A DNA stretch of 64,000 nucleotides from Snodgrassella alvi (GCF_002777855.1 NZ_MEIK01000028.1:1-64000), one strand, 5' to 3'. Counted from the first letter of the stretch, positions 8,608-18,471 are shown. Translations and numbers: made by a program. The notes: a model not told the origin generated them from the sequence alone.

Positions 8608-9993
8608 ATGTTGTTTGAACTGAATCTGCATGGACGTGGTGAATTGTGGGCTGAATGCCGCAGGTTGTTGCGTCTGGCGTTGCCGATTCTTGTGGCACAG
8701 GCAGCGCAGGTGGGTGTTGGGGTAGTGGATACGGTAATGGCTGGCCATGCCAGTGCCAATGATTTGGCTGGGGTTGCTCTGGGCTCGAATGTGTTCATTA
8801 CGCTTTATATTACGTTTCTGGGGGTGATGACGGCTTTGCAGCCGATTCTGGCACAGTTGTATGGCGCCGGTAAAACCACAGAAATCGGTGAGCAGGGTCG
8901 GCAAGGACTGTGGTTCGGTTTGTTTCTGGGCATATTGGGCATGTTGCTGCTGTGGGCGCTGATTAAGCCGATGCAGCACTGGCTGAATATGGGCACCTAT
9001 GTGGATGGTGTATTTGGTCAGTTTGTGTTCTTTATTGCCTTGGGTATGCCGGCAGCGATGATTCATCGAGCTTTTTATGCATTTGCCTCTTCTTTAAACC
9101 GACCAAAACCGATTATGGTGGTGAGCTTGATTGCGCTGCTGCTGAATATTCCACTCAATTATATTTTTGTTTATGGCAAGTATGGAATGCCGGAGTTGGG
9201 AGGGGCAGGCTGTGGTCTGGCTTCGGCTATTTGTTTTTGGTTTAATGCTATTGTGCTGGGCATTTATGTGGTTCGTCAGCGGTATTTTGCACCGTTTGCG
9301 CTGTTTGCTCGATTTGAACGTCCGCGCTGGCGTGTACAGGCTTCGCTATTGCGATTGGGTATTCCGATTGGGATGTCGTTTTTCCTTGAAGTGAGCCTGT
9401 TTACATTTATCAGCTTGCTGATTGCGCGTTTTGGTGTGACTCAGGTGGCGGCTCAGCAGGTGGTAATTAGTATTACGTCGCTGATTTATATGTTGCCGCA
9501 AAGTGTAGGTATTGCGCTTGCGGTGTGTGTGGGACAGGCGGTAGGTGCGCGCAAATGGCAACGCGCCCGTTTTGTTTCTGGTGTGGGTCTGAGTATGGGA
9601 CTGCTGGGTGCGTGCTTTACCGGTGTGCTGTTGTTATTGTTTCGGCACTTCTGGGTGGGTTTGTACACAGCTGATCAGGAGGTCGTATTGTTGGGCGGCA
9701 CACTGCTGATTTTTGCGGCCGTTTTTCAGTTATCCGATGCTACGCAGACGATTGCTTCGTACGCGCTGCGCGGCTATAAGCTGACCAAGATTCCGATGCT
9801 GATTCATGCGTTTAGTTTCTGGGGTTTGGGTCTGGGTTTTGGATGTCTGTTTGGCTTGTATTTCGGTATGGCTTTGTATGGTTTCTGGCTGGCTTTGGTA
9901 CTAGCGCTAACCGGTGCGGCGGTGGCTCTGGTATGGTATTTGCACCGGCAGAGTGAGCGATTTGCGCTGATGCAGGCGGAAAAGGAATCATGA
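8608..9993 (+). CDS. MATE-family multidrug/sodium antiporter (NorM-like)
   Basis: A 461-residue inner-membrane protein with about twelve hydrophobic segments in two related halves, the normal size for MATE exporters. The N-terminal LRLALPILVAQAAQVGVGVV with DTVMAGHASANDLAGVALGS is the family hallmark, and GKYGMPELGGAGCGLASAI matches the loop between helices 5 and 6. Such proteins expel cationic drugs or dyes using sodium or proton gradients; the substrate is not predictable. The ATG follows AGGTGAAAG. Its stop overlaps the murB start, so the two are translationally coupled. Confidence 0.95.
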   Translation: MLFELNLHGRGELWAECRRLLRLALPILVAQAAQVGVGVVDTVMAGHASANDLAGVALGSNVFITLYITFLGVMTALQPILAQLYGAGKTTEIGEQGRQGLWFGLFLGILGMLLLWALIKPMQHWLNMGTYVDGVFGQFVFFIALGMPAAMIHRAFYAFASSLNRPKPIMVVSLIALLLNIPLNYIFVYGKYGMPELGGAGCGLASAICFWFNAIVLGIYVVRQRYFAPFALFARFERPRWRVQASLLRLGIPIGMSFFLEVSLFTFISLLIARFGVTQVAAQQVVISITSLIYMLPQSVGIALAVCVGQAVGARKWQRARFVSGVGLSMGLLGACFTGVLLLLFRHFWVGLYTADQEVVLLGGTLLIFAAVFQLSDATQTIASYALRGYKLTKIPMLIHAFSFWGLGLGFGCLFGLYFGMALYGFWLALVLALTGAAVALVWYLHRQSERFALMQAEKES

Positions 9994-11015
9994 TGGATGT
10001 GACAGAATATGCTGATTTACAGCCGCTGCATACTTTTGCGTTACCGGTACGCGCACGCTGGTTGGTGTCGCTGACTGATGTTGAACAGTTGCCGAAAATC
10101 ATGGCTTTACCCCAATTTGAACCCGAGCGCGTGCTATGGCTGGGCGGTGGGAGTAATATTCTGTTCTGTGCTGATTATCCGGGGCTGGTGGTGCGTGTAG
10201 CCAATCGTGGTATTGAGCTGGTGGCGGATGATGGAGACCGTGTGGTGGTTGAAGCAGCCGCGGGTGAAAACTGGCATGATTTTGTACAATATACGCTGGC
10301 TCAGGGTTGGTGTGGACTGGAGAATCTAAGTCTGATACCCGGTACGGTGGGGGCAGCACCGGTACAGAATATTGGCGCCTATGGTGTTGAGGTGCAGTCG
10401 TGTATTGAGGCGGTACAGGTTTACGATTTTAAAACAAATGAGCTGTGCTGGCTTGACTGTGATGAGTGCGGTTTTGCTTATCGCGACAGTATTTTTAAAC
10501 ATGCTGAGGGACGTTATCTGATTGTGGCGGTGCGGTTTGTGCTATCGCATGTGTTTAAAGCGCAGCTGCGTTATGGTGATTTGGCACAGGTGGCGTCAGA
10601 ACTGGCACAGGGACAAGCTTTGACCGCCAGTATAGTGGCACAGGCTGTGTGCCATATCCGCAAGCAAAAGCTGCCTGACCCGCAGGTGCTTGGCAGTGCC
10701 GGCAGTTTCTTTAAAAATCCAGTTGTGCCAGCTACACTGGCTTCTAGCCTTTTGAAACAATATCCATCCTTACCGCATTACCCGCAGCCGGACGGACAAG
10801 TGAAACTGGCAGCTGGCTGGTTGATAGACCAGTGTGGCCTGAAAGGATTTCAGTTGGGTGGTGCTGCGGTACATGAGCGGCAGGCGCTGGTTCTGGTAAA
10901 TAAAGATCATGCCTCAGCTGCTGATGTGGTAGCGCTGTCTGAATATGTGCAGAATTGTGTGGCACAGCGTTTTCAGGTGCGGCTGGAGCCTGAGCCCATA
11001 TGGCAGCCTCAGTAA
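9990..11015 (+). CDS. murB: UDP-N-acetylenolpyruvoylglucosamine reductase
   Basis: A 341-residue flavoenzyme that makes UDP-N-acetylmuramate with NADPH in peptidoglycan precursor synthesis. The FAD-binding region shows VLWLGGGSNILFCADYPG and LSLIPGTVGAAPVQNIGAYG; the catalytic region has CGFAYRDSIFK and the conserved serine motif VLGSAGSFFKNPVV. The C-terminal AGWLIDQCGLKG fits the E. coli type (type I) enzyme, whose length it matches. The ATG at 9990 overlaps the upstream stop; an ATG at 9993 is equally possible. Nothing is missing. Confidence 0.97.
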   Translation: MMDVTEYADLQPLHTFALPVRARWLVSLTDVEQLPKIMALPQFEPERVLWLGGGSNILFCADYPGLVVRVANRGIELVADDGDRVVVEAAAGENWHDFVQYTLAQGWCGLENLSLIPGTVGAAPVQNIGAYGVEVQSCIEAVQVYDFKTNELCWLDCDECGFAYRDSIFKHAEGRYLIVAVRFVLSHVFKAQLRYGDLAQVASELAQGQALTASIVAQAVCHIRKQKLPDPQVLGSAGSFFKNPVVPATLASSLLKQYPSLPHYPQPDGQVKLAAGWLIDQCGLKGFQLGGAAVHERQALVLVNKDHASAADVVALSEYVQNCVAQRFQVRLEPEPIWQPQ

Positions 11016-11087
11016 CGGCGACCAGTAGTCTGATAAAAATGCCGTTAGTATGATTTGTGCGGTAAGAGACAGCATAATCTGAAAGAA

Positions 11088-11741
11088 ATGAATATGGTGA
11101 AAGAATCACGCCCTAATACTTATAATCGTATTATTGATGCTAGTCTGAAGCTGTTTAATGAGGAGGGTGAACGCAACATCAGTACGAATCATATTGCTTC
11201 TTATTTGGGCATCAGCCCGGGCAATTTGTATTATCATTTTCGCAATAAAGATGAAATCATTATGCAGCTCTTTAAGCGCTATAGTGAGGAATTGCTGTGC
11301 TATCTGCAGCAAGTGGAGACGCCGCAGGATACAAATGCCATTAAGAATTATATGTTTGGTGTGTATGATGTAATGTGGCGATACCGTTTTTTATTTAGTG
11401 ATTTGAATGCAATGCTGTCGCGAAGTGCTGAGCTTCTGGGTGAGCACAATAATTTTACCCGTGTAAGGGTGTCACCGCTGCTGCAAAATTTGTTGCAGCA
11501 GCTGACAGATACCGGCTTTATTCAGACCGATGAAATTGCTCGTAAGGAAATGGCTGTAAATATCTGGCTAATTACAAAATACTGGTGTGATTATGACAGT
11601 GCGCTGTATGAACGTAAGCTAACTGAGGACTCTAAATACCGCGGTACTCATCAGACATTGACTTTGCTGCGTCCGTATGTAGCGCCGGCCTATCGGGAAG
11701 AATTTAACCGGATGATGGCTGATTTGCGCAATCACATATAA
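11088..11741 (+). CDS. TetR/AcrR-family transcriptional regulator
   Basis: A 217-residue regulator. The N-terminal helix-turn-helix reads ASLKLFNEEGERNISTNHIA then LGISPGNLYYHFRNKDEII, a standard TetR pattern. The C-terminal ligand domain starts with MFGVYDVMWRYRFLFSDLNA and is of the type seen in fatty-acid-related regulators; its ligand is unknown. The start is either the ATG at 11088 or 11094, both behind GAAAGAA; an upstream frame to 11055 has no ribosome binding site. It follows murB by 72 bases and is closed by a strong terminator. Confidence 0.9.
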   Translation: MNMVKESRPNTYNRIIDASLKLFNEEGERNISTNHIASYLGISPGNLYYHFRNKDEIIMQLFKRYSEELLCYLQQVETPQDTNAIKNYMFGVYDVMWRYRFLFSDLNAMLSRSAELLGEHNNFTRVRVSPLLQNLLQQLTDTGFIQTDEIARKEMAVNIWLITKYWCDYDSALYERKLTEDSKYRGTHQTLTLLRPYVAPAYREEFNRMMADLRNHI

Positions 11742-11744
11742 GAT

Positions 11745-11783
11745 AAAATCAACCCCATTCAGAAGAATGGGGTTGATTTTTTT
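11745..11783 (+). terminator. Rho-independent terminator after the TetR gene
   Basis: AAAATCAACCCCATTC pairs perfectly with GAATGGGGTTGATTTT around a four-base AGAA loop and runs into T residues. It begins four bases after the stop codon. Confidence 0.93.
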
Positions 11784-11869
11784 ATATTATCCGAACCTTA
11801 GTTTTAGTGTTTTATTTGCTGTGGCCAGTGAAATTTTTCAGAAGCATGAAACGGTTTCTGTTATTGGGG

Positions 11870-12877
11870 TTAGGAAGAGGTTATTGGGCGGCTGTCCCCC
11901 ATTTTGATGCTTTCAAAACATTCGGGTAATAATCCATGCCGAACTCTGGCTGCGGCCAGTAGTTGGGGTGGTTCATCCAGCGGTTCATCGGCCAGTTCGA
12001 AAGCGCCCCAGTGCATGCCTATGGCCTGACGGCAATGCAGAATATTAAATATGGCTACAGCTTGTTCGGGATCAATGTGCTGATTATGCATAAACCAGCG
12101 AGGTGCATAGGCTCCGATCTGGATAGCTGCCATGTCTGTGGAGGTAAAGTGCTCGGCAATCTGGCGGAACATGATTTCACTGAAACCGGTGTCCCCACTG
12201 AAGTAAGTATTGCTGCCTTCAGGTGTTTGCATCATCCAGCCACACCATAAAGTGTGATTGCGGTCTAACAGGCTGCGCTGGCTCCAGTGATGTGCCGGTA
12301 CGGCATGAAAGCGGATATTATTAATGTTTGTTTGTTCCCACCAGTCTAGTTCTGTTACGTTGTTAATGCCCAATTGGTGTAGTTTTCGTTTTAGTCCTAA
12401 GGGGACGACTGCGTTGATATTGGGAAAACGTGCGGCCAGTTTACGAATACTGGCTGTGTCTAGGTGGTCGTAATGGTTGTGAGAAATGGCAATGACATCT
12501 ATATGGGGTAGCTCGGCAATGCTTGCAGCTGGCTGTGTACGGCGTTTTGGTCCGGCAAAGGATACAGGCGATACCCGTTGCGAGAATACAGGGTCGGTAA
12601 TAATCATGCATTGATTCAGGCGTATGAGTAATGTGGCATGACTAATCCACCATAGGCGATTGCCGGAGAGGGTGAAATCTGGTGACTGCGTCCACTCACG
12701 GGCAAAATGTGCATAACCTTGCTGAGGTGGCTTGGGCAGATGGTGGATGTGTCTTTCTAAGCTCCAGCGATAGACGTCAAGCTGTTTGATGGTTGTTGGT
12801 TCTAAATTACAGAATCCGTAAGGTGTATGATGCGATTTCTTTGGATTGTAGTAGGGGTTTTTTCTTTTAAATAGCAT
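11870..12877 (-). CDS. MBL-fold metallo-hydrolase, NAPE-PLD-like
   Basis: A 335-residue protein of the metallo-beta-lactamase fold. The zinc site is seen as VIAISHNHYDHLD (HxHxDH), with further ligands in VPAHHWSQRS, TYFSGDTGFS and IGMHWGAFEL. The order and spacing match bacterial relatives of N-acylphosphatidylethanolamine phospholipase D and UlaG-like enzymes. No clear signal peptide is present, although the N terminus is basic. The start has AAGG six bases before the ATG. The real substrate is unknown. It stands alone, convergent with the TetR gene. Confidence 0.88.
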   Translation of the reverse strand: MLFKRKNPYYNPKKSHHTPYGFCNLEPTTIKQLDVYRWSLERHIHHLPKPPQQGYAHFAREWTQSPDFTLSGNRLWWISHATLLIRLNQCMIITDPVFSQRVSPVSFAGPKRRTQPAASIAELPHIDVIAISHNHYDHLDTASIRKLAARFPNINAVVPLGLKRKLHQLGINNVTELDWWEQTNINNIRFHAVPAHHWSQRSLLDRNHTLWCGWMMQTPEGSNTYFSGDTGFSEIMFRQIAEHFTSTDMAAIQIGAYAPRWFMHNQHIDPEQAVAIFNILHCRQAIGMHWGAFELADEPLDEPPQLLAAARVRHGLLPECFESIKMGDSRPITSS

Positions 12878-13008
12878 TATTTGCCTTCTTTCTGCCAGTC
12901 CAACACTGTTTGTACCATAATGCCCCTATTACAGGTAGAACTTAAATCAGTGCTTGCTCTGCTGGTGCCACAAGCACTGAAATAAATCGCGGCTTTAGGT
13001 GGTGAAAG

Positions 13009-14424
13009 TTATTGAGTGGCCAGTATTCTGTTCATTTCATAAAAATCACCACTCATCTGTGACCATAGTTTTTGGCGTGTTTGATTAAATTGTTCTTCGC
13101 GAGCAAGCAGTTTACCTTCGGTATATGCGGTATATTTTTTGGGTACGTTTCCATCAAACCAGTAATAAGTCTGTGATGAAGTTGTTTTTGCACGGTAGTT
13201 GCGATTTAGGGCGTACAGGCCTCTGGTGTGTACTTCAGCCATCATTTCTGCTTCATTTATAGTTTTGACACTATATTTTTTGAAATAGAAATCTTTATAC
13301 ACATCTTGATTGACCATATTACCGTGTTCATCTGCCACCTGTTTTGATCCGACACGCAGATTTTCATGGAGGTTTTGGGTTTCAATATTTTCTTTATACT
13401 GTTGAAACTGGCCGCGGCTCATGCTTACATCAATCACTAAATTGGCGGCACTGGCATTATCGACAAAATTAACATAATTTTTTTGTAATGCGGAACGTAT
13501 GTTATCAGCCAGATAGCTGTTGCCGCGGACGAAAATTTGTATTTGTCCTTTTTGCGCATACATACTCGCCAGTTTGGTAGAATTTTTATAGGTATTGCCA
13601 TATGGGCTGTATACCTCGCTGGCAGCACGGTATAAGGTAGCAGCTTCGCGATATTCACTCAGACGCTTTGCGCGGCGAATTATGGTTTGTGCCTGCTGGT
13701 AATGTTTTTCTGCTTCAATGGTGCGCCATTTTTTTTCATAAATGTCTGCTTGTTTGGCGCTGTCTTTATAATTGCCTAAAGGCAGATATACTTCATGTGC
13801 TTTGCGGAAGTTTGCGGCTGCCTGTTTATAATTGCGTTCTCGTACACCGTCCTGTGCCTCTGCATAAAATTCCTGTGCTGCGGTTTTATAGTACATTTTC
13901 TGATTATCTTCAGCACGTTTGAGAATATCTTGATAATTAAAATATTCATAACCCTGACGGTATAGTTTTGCTTTGCGCAGATAATCATCACTGTAGGCAG
14001 GCACAATTTCGTTGGCCTGCTGATAAAACTGTTTAGCCAGTGATTCTTTTATTCCATTTATTGTGTACAGGCTGAGATATTTTTCTATATATGGACTATA
14101 GCTTTTATCTCCGAGCTCGGTTTTTAATGCCAGCAGTAGCTGATAATTTTTAATTCGTTTTTCATAATCGGTTGGTGCTGCCTGCTGAATGTTTTTCTGA
14201 GCCATTACAGTCAGTTCTGCTACTGTTGCTTGTAAATATAATATGTCTTTATCTTTCCATGGTTTATTTTTCTGTTGCAGCTTTTGGCTTTTTGCATTGA
14301 AGTTATTAGCCAGAATTTTTACTCCCCCGATATAATCACCGGATTTGAATTTATCTTCCGGTTTTACAGATACTACACAGCTTGCCAATATCAGACACAG
14401 AAAAGCCAATAGTATTTTTCTCAT
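13009..14424 (-). CDS. Repeat-containing lipoprotein of unknown function
   Basis: A 471-residue predicted lipoprotein. The signal peptide MRKILLAFLCLILASC ends in a lipobox with the acylated cysteine at residue 16. The next 270 residues are helical and contain several TPR-like units, such as QQANEIVPAYSDDYLRKAKL, AAANFRKAHEVYLPLGNYKD and EAATLYRAASEVYSPYGNTY. The C-terminal 180 residues look like a separate mixed domain (NLVIDVSMSRGQFQQYKENI) and are not recognised. The N-terminal sorting signal lacks Asp at +2, so outer-membrane placement is likely. The ATG follows AGGAAAG. The function is unknown. Confidence 0.8.
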   Translation of the reverse strand: MRKILLAFLCLILASCVVSVKPEDKFKSGDYIGGVKILANNFNAKSQKLQQKNKPWKDKDILYLQATVAELTVMAQKNIQQAAPTDYEKRIKNYQLLLALKTELGDKSYSPYIEKYLSLYTINGIKESLAKQFYQQANEIVPAYSDDYLRKAKLYRQGYEYFNYQDILKRAEDNQKMYYKTAAQEFYAEAQDGVRERNYKQAAANFRKAHEVYLPLGNYKDSAKQADIYEKKWRTIEAEKHYQQAQTIIRRAKRLSEYREAATLYRAASEVYSPYGNTYKNSTKLASMYAQKGQIQIFVRGNSYLADNIRSALQKNYVNFVDNASAANLVIDVSMSRGQFQQYKENIETQNLHENLRVGSKQVADEHGNMVNQDVYKDFYFKKYSVKTINEAEMMAEVHTRGLYALNRNYRAKTTSSQTYYWFDGNVPKKYTAYTEGKLLAREEQFNQTRQKLWSQMSGDFYEMNRILATQ

Positions 14425-14799
14425 TTATTTCTTTCCTCGGCTACGTAAACAAAAAAAAGATAAGATATAAAATCAGCATATTAACATTATCAATACTGAA
14501 GCGTAAGGAATTATAAGTCTACCAATTATGCAAATTTGAAATGATATTGATATGCTTTATTCTATTTATCTGGCTATTACTGTGAAGTGAATGGAAAGCT
14601 CTAAGCACCCTGACTTTTTTCAACGCTTTTTTAGGAGAAAAAATATTTTATTAATAGTTCTGACTAGCTTTGGATAATTGAACAGGAATGATGTAAGAAA
14701 ACCTGAACTGGCTGTTAGCAATTCAGGTTTTCTTTTGACCAGCTAGCCAGATGTGATGCCTTGATTTTCAGAAGCTTTGATGCTGGCTGTTGTTTCAGT
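14425..14799. other. Intergenic region with a hairpin terminator
   Basis: 375 AT-rich bases between two minus-strand genes. The only clear element is the inverted repeat GAAAACCTGAA (14697-14707) / TTCAGGTTTTC (14722-14732). It probably terminates the propeller gene that ends at 14800. The rest should hold the promoter of the lipoprotein gene; no gene is seen. Confidence 0.5.
14697..14732 (-). terminator. Hairpin terminator after the propeller gene
   Basis: An 11-bp perfect stem (GAAAACCTGAA) with a 14-base loop lies 68 bases past the stop. The minus-strand tail is TTTTCTTA, a modest U-tract; the plus-strand tail is slightly better. Confidence 0.6.
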
Positions 14800-15651
14800 T
14801 TAGTTTCGTGGCGTATATGCGTAGACGGTGCTGTTTTGCCAAGCGCCTATATAGTAGCGATTCTGATGATAGGCTAATGCCACAGCTCCTGGTATTGAGT
14901 TAACTAAGGTGTTTACAGTTTTTGTTTTGACGTCTACTGTACGCACCATGTCAGCCCCGTTGTCAATCACAGCAACGACGTTTGGAGAAACGGTAACAAT
15001 GCCTACGCCCGGACGGTTGAATTCTTGACCCAATTCTGTCTGGTTGCCATCTGGTGAGATTAGGGTGAGTCGACCGCTATACTGGGATACAACTAAGCTG
15101 TTATCCGGTAATTGGGTGACGCCCACTGGTGTGGTTAAACCCCGGGCAATGATTTCTTTGCGGCCGCTGTTTAAATCCAGTGATACGATTTCTCCAGTGG
15201 AACGGTTGGTAACCAACAATTTGCCAGTGTTGGAAAAAGCAATACCTGTAGGGGTATGATAGCCATCTGAAATTTTTTCAGCTTTACCGTTGGCATTGAT
15301 TTTTAAAATGTAATCTCCATCGTAGGATGATACATAGATATTATCTTGTGCATCAATAACAATACCAGCTGGTGCTTCAATATCGGCATAAACGGTCTCA
15401 CGTTTGCCGTTGGTGTTTATTTTAGTGATTGAGTTACCTGACCAGTTTGTAACGTACATTGCGCCTTTAGTGTCGAAGGCAATTCCTGTGGGGGCGTTGA
15501 AAGAAGAGCTGATGGTCGTTAATCCTTCAGTGGTGCGTGCGCTGGTTTGCTCGGTTGTTAATCTGGCCATATTATTCCTTCCGTATAAATATAGTGTGCT
15601 TAATGTAAGAAAAACAAAAGCCATTGCATAGAAAAATTTTTTTTTCAACAT
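14800..15651 (-). CDS. NHL-repeat beta-propeller protein, exported
   Basis: A 283-residue protein with an uncleaved anchor or signal sequence (FFYAMAFVFLTLSTLYLYG) followed by about six propeller repeats. The repeats recur as NAPTGIAFDTKGAMYVTNWS, EAPAGIVIDAQDNIYVSSYD, HTPTGIAFSNTGKLLVTNRS and TTPVGVTQLPDNSLVVSQYS. This is the NHL/SMP-30/Vgb-lyase fold, which serves as a binding scaffold or a hydrolase/lyase. The visible repeats do not prove the Vgb lyase active site. It most likely faces the periplasm. The start has AGGG before the ATG. It is a single-gene unit. Confidence 0.82.
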   Translation of the reverse strand: MLKKKFFYAMAFVFLTLSTLYLYGRNNMARLTTEQTSARTTEGLTTISSSFNAPTGIAFDTKGAMYVTNWSGNSITKINTNGKRETVYADIEAPAGIVIDAQDNIYVSSYDGDYILKINANGKAEKISDGYHTPTGIAFSNTGKLLVTNRSTGEIVSLDLNSGRKEIIARGLTTPVGVTQLPDNSLVVSQYSGRLTLISPDGNQTELGQEFNRPGVGIVTVSPNVVAVIDNGADMVRTVDVKTKTVNTLVNSIPGAVALAYHQNRYYIGAWQNSTVYAYTPRN

Positions 15652-16254
15652 GTGTACCCTAGTGTGAGCTGAATGAATAGTGGATGGGCAGTATTTTATT
15701 AAAGTGCGTAAAGATTCGGCTGTTATCAGTGTTTTCTATCAGGCAGTTGATCATTGCTTTTCAGTCTGAAGAGCATCATTCTGCTTTTGTCTGACGGTAG
15801 AATCTGTTTTGATTATTTAGTTTTTAATATCCCCTATGGTTCATGTGAATAAATAATTTAATGATGCGATTGCTGAATTAAGCGTACTTAAAAATCAGGA
15901 AATACAGAAATACGAAATTAGCGATATGAAATAAATATCAGGGATTGGAAGCGCATTGTGCCGGAAGAGCATATATAAGTTCGGCTGGTTAACACAGTTT
16001 TGGGCATAGGTATGCTGGCAGTTTGTACAGTTTGCTTGGTTCTAAAGTGCTGTTGTCGCGATAGTTGTGTTACTGCTGCCATGCCTGATAAATCAAGTGT
16101 TATTATGCTTATGATGTATATTCGGCTGACTTATGTTTTTTCATGCAAAAATTGATGTATCTCGGTATGCTGTGCAGCGAAGTAAATTATAATCGTTAGC
16201 GATAAAATAAATGCGGCGTTTGCTGCTGGTGTTAGTTCAACGAAAGGGATTTTT
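15652..16254. other. Divergent intergenic region upstream of pta
   Basis: 603 bases without a supported gene. It must carry promoters for the propeller gene (leftward) and pta (rightward). The pta ribosome binding site is AAAGGGA nine bases before its ATG. No palindrome or terminator of note was found. Confidence 0.4.
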
Positions 16255-17955
16255 ATGTCGCAATTTTTGCTGGTGCCTACTGGATCACAGGCTGGTTTGA
16301 CCGGTGTGGGTCTGGGTGTGGCGCAGATATTTTTACAAGCCGGACAGGTGCCGCTGTACTATAAACCAGTTACCGCAAGTACAGCTGCGGATAATACCGT
16401 TGCACTGGTGCAGACGGTATTGCAGCAAACTTTGCCTGAACCACAGTCGCTGAATGCTTTGGATGAGCGGGTATATCAGGGACAAGCAGATGATGCTGTG
16501 GAAGAGTTTGTTGCTGCTTTTCATCAGCTGGCTGAGGCAAAACATGATGTGGTGGTGATTGAAGGTGCGGTTCCGGAAGCAGGTCGCACTTATCTGCCGG
16601 CACAAAATGTGAAAATTGCGGCAGCGCTGAACGCACGGGTAATTCTTGTGGCAGCGATTGCAAATCGTACTCCTGCTTTGGTTGCAGCGCAGTTGTTGCT
16701 TGCTGCGCATGATTATGCGCATGGCCATACAGAAATTAGTGGCTTTATTCTGACTGCTGATGCCGAGCATGCTCCTGCAGCTGGTTTTGCTGCCGAGGTA
16801 CAGTCTGAACTGACCGCACATGGCTACAAACTTGATTGTCTGGGTGTGGTAACTGCTCTTCCGGCGGAAATTGATGTGGCTCAGGCTAAAGATGTAGCCA
16901 GTGCAGTGGCTGCGCAATTGAATGCTCAGCTTTTGAGTGCAGCACAGGCTAAACCATTGACAGAGCATCTTGCGCCGGCAGCATTTCGCTTTCAGATGAT
17001 GGCGCGTGCCCGTGCGGCCAATAAACGTATTGTGCTGCCGGAGGGCAGTGAACCGCGCACGGTTGCCGCAGCGGCCATTTGTGAAAATAAAGGAATTGCG
17101 CGCTGTGTATTGCTGGCTAAAAAAGAAGAAGTGGAAGCAGTAGCACGGGAAAAAAATATTCAATTACCGGCTTCACTGGAAATCATTGATCCAGACACAA
17201 TTCGTGAACGCTATGTTGCACCGATGGTAGAACTGAGAAAAAGCAAGGGTCTGACACCTGAACAGGCTACTGAGCAATTGCAGGATACGGTAGTGTTGGG
17301 CACGATGATGCTGGCAACCGGTGATGTGGATGGTCTGGTGTCTGGCGCAGTACATACTACGGCCAATACCATTCGTCCTGCTCTGCAATTAATTAAAACT
17401 GCTCCGGGTGCCAGTCTGGTATCCAGCGTATTCTTTATGCTGATGCCGGATCAGGTGCTGGTATATGGTGACTGTGCTGTTAATCCGAATCCAACTGCTG
17501 AGCAGCTGGCAGATATTGCCATTCAGTCTGCAGATTCTGCTAAAGCATTTGGTATTGAGCCTAAAGTAGCGATGATTTCTTATTCTACCGGTTCATCCGG
17601 CAGTGGTGCTGATGTGGAGACGGTGACAGCAGCTACTAAGTTGGCACAGCAAAAACGTCCTGATCTGCATATTGATGGGCCTTTGCAATACGATGCGGCC
17701 AGTGTGCCTAGTGTGGGCAGACAGAAGGCGCCGGACAGCAAGGTTGCTGGGCAGGCTACTGTGTTTGTATTCCCGGACTTAAATACCGGTAATACTACTT
17801 ATAAGGCTGTGCAACGCAGTGCGCATGTACTGAGTGTGGGACCAATGTTGCAGGGTCTGAATAAGCCGGTAAACGATTTATCGCGAGGTGCACTAATTGA
17901 AGATATTGTGTACACCATTGCTTTAACGGCTATTCAGGCAGTACAGATGGGCTAG
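16255..17955 (+). CDS. pta: Phosphate acetyltransferase
   Basis: A 566-residue enzyme converting acetyl-CoA and phosphate to acetyl phosphate, half of the Pta-AckA acetate pathway. Residues 1 to about 215 form a P-loop-like domain starting [20 protein letters not shown], as in long-form Pta. Residues 240-566 are the catalytic PTA domain: [66 protein letters not shown] and [19 protein letters not shown]. coli Pta is about 714 residues. The difference fits absence of the middle DRTGG regulatory domain. No ackA gene is adjacent. A strong terminator follows. Confidence 0.95.
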   Translation: MSQFLLVPTGSQAGLTGVGLGVAQIFLQAGQVPLYYKPVTASTAADNTVALVQTVLQQTLPEPQSLNALDERVYQGQADDAVEEFVAAFHQLAEAKHDVVVIEGAVPEAGRTYLPAQNVKIAAALNARVILVAAIANRTPALVAAQLLLAAHDYAHGHTEISGFILTADAEHAPAAGFAAEVQSELTAHGYKLDCLGVVTALPAEIDVAQAKDVASAVAAQLNAQLLSAAQAKPLTEHLAPAAFRFQMMARARAANKRIVLPEGSEPRTVAAAAICENKGIARCVLLAKKEEVEAVAREKNIQLPASLEIIDPDTIRERYVAPMVELRKSKGLTPEQATEQLQDTVVLGTMMLATGDVDGLVSGAVHTTANTIRPALQLIKTAPGASLVSSVFFMLMPDQVLVYGDCAVNPNPTAEQLADIAIQSADSAKAFGIEPKVAMISYSTGSSGSGADVETVTAATKLAQQKRPDLHIDGPLQYDAASVPSVGRQKAPDSKVAGQATVFVFPDLNTGNTTYKAVQRSAHVLSVGPMLQGLNKPVNDLSRGALIEDIVYTIALTAIQAVQMG

Positions 17956-17992
17956 CCCATATTATTCTTCGGCAGATTATTACTGCTGATAG

Positions 17993-18028
17993 ACAGGCAG
18001 ATGATATGACAATCATCTGCCTGTTTTG
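17993..18028 (+). terminator. pta terminator
   Basis: ACAGGCAGATGAT pairs perfectly with ATCATCTGCCTGT around a six-base loop, followed by TTTTG, 37 bases after the pta stop. Confidence 0.93.
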
Positions 18029-18251
18029 TATTTATGGCAATAAAATTAATTATTTTATTTTTTAGAAGCAATTTAAAATTAAATGTTTATTATAAATGGC
18101 ATGATTATTGTCTTTTGATACGATAACTTTACGAACTATTGCCAAATCTGTGTTAATAAATTACAGTCTGTAACTGGACATAACGTCTGATAAATTAGCC
18201 AAGAATACAAAGGGATAATCTTAAATTAGAGGTATTATGCAGTAATATACT

Positions 18252-18286
18252 CGCCTGCAGTTTTTTTGCAGGCGGTTTATTTTTTT
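18252..18286 (+). terminator. Orphan plus-strand terminator (possible sRNA 3' end)
   Basis: CGCCTGCA pairs with TGCAGGCG around an eight-base T-rich loop and is followed by GTTTATTTTTTT. No gene ends just upstream on the plus strand: pta already has its own terminator at 17993. On the minus strand there is no T-tract. It may therefore end a small RNA or a leader transcript beginning between about 18030 and 18250. A weak promoter guess is TTGCCA at 18139 with TACAGT 17 bases later. Confidence 0.7.
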
Positions 18287-18399
18287 AAGGCTTAAAACAC
18301 TACTGCGATATTGGCTGGCTTTTTAAAGCATGAGCTTTATTGTTCTTTTTTATGTTTTGTTGTTTCCAAATCTGGATTGAGTTGGTTGGGGAGATAACG

Positions 18400-18471
18400 A
18401 TGAAACTAATCGCATTCACTAAGCTGGTACCAAAATGGATCAGCGTATCTTTTTATGTTTTATTTCTGTAA
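18400..18471 (+). CDS. Possible 23-residue membrane peptide
   Basis: A short frame with an unusually good ribosome binding site (GGGGAG, six bases before the ATG). The peptide begins MKLIAFTKLVPKW and ends in the hydrophobic run ISVSFYVLFL, giving a basic N-terminal half and a membrane-like C-terminal half. Small toxins of type I systems and other short membrane peptides look like this, but so could a chance frame. It lies in a 660-base gap between the pta terminator and a minus-strand gene, 114 bases after the orphan hairpin. No family is recognised. Confidence 0.35.
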   Translation: MKLIAFTKLVPKWISVSFYVLFL

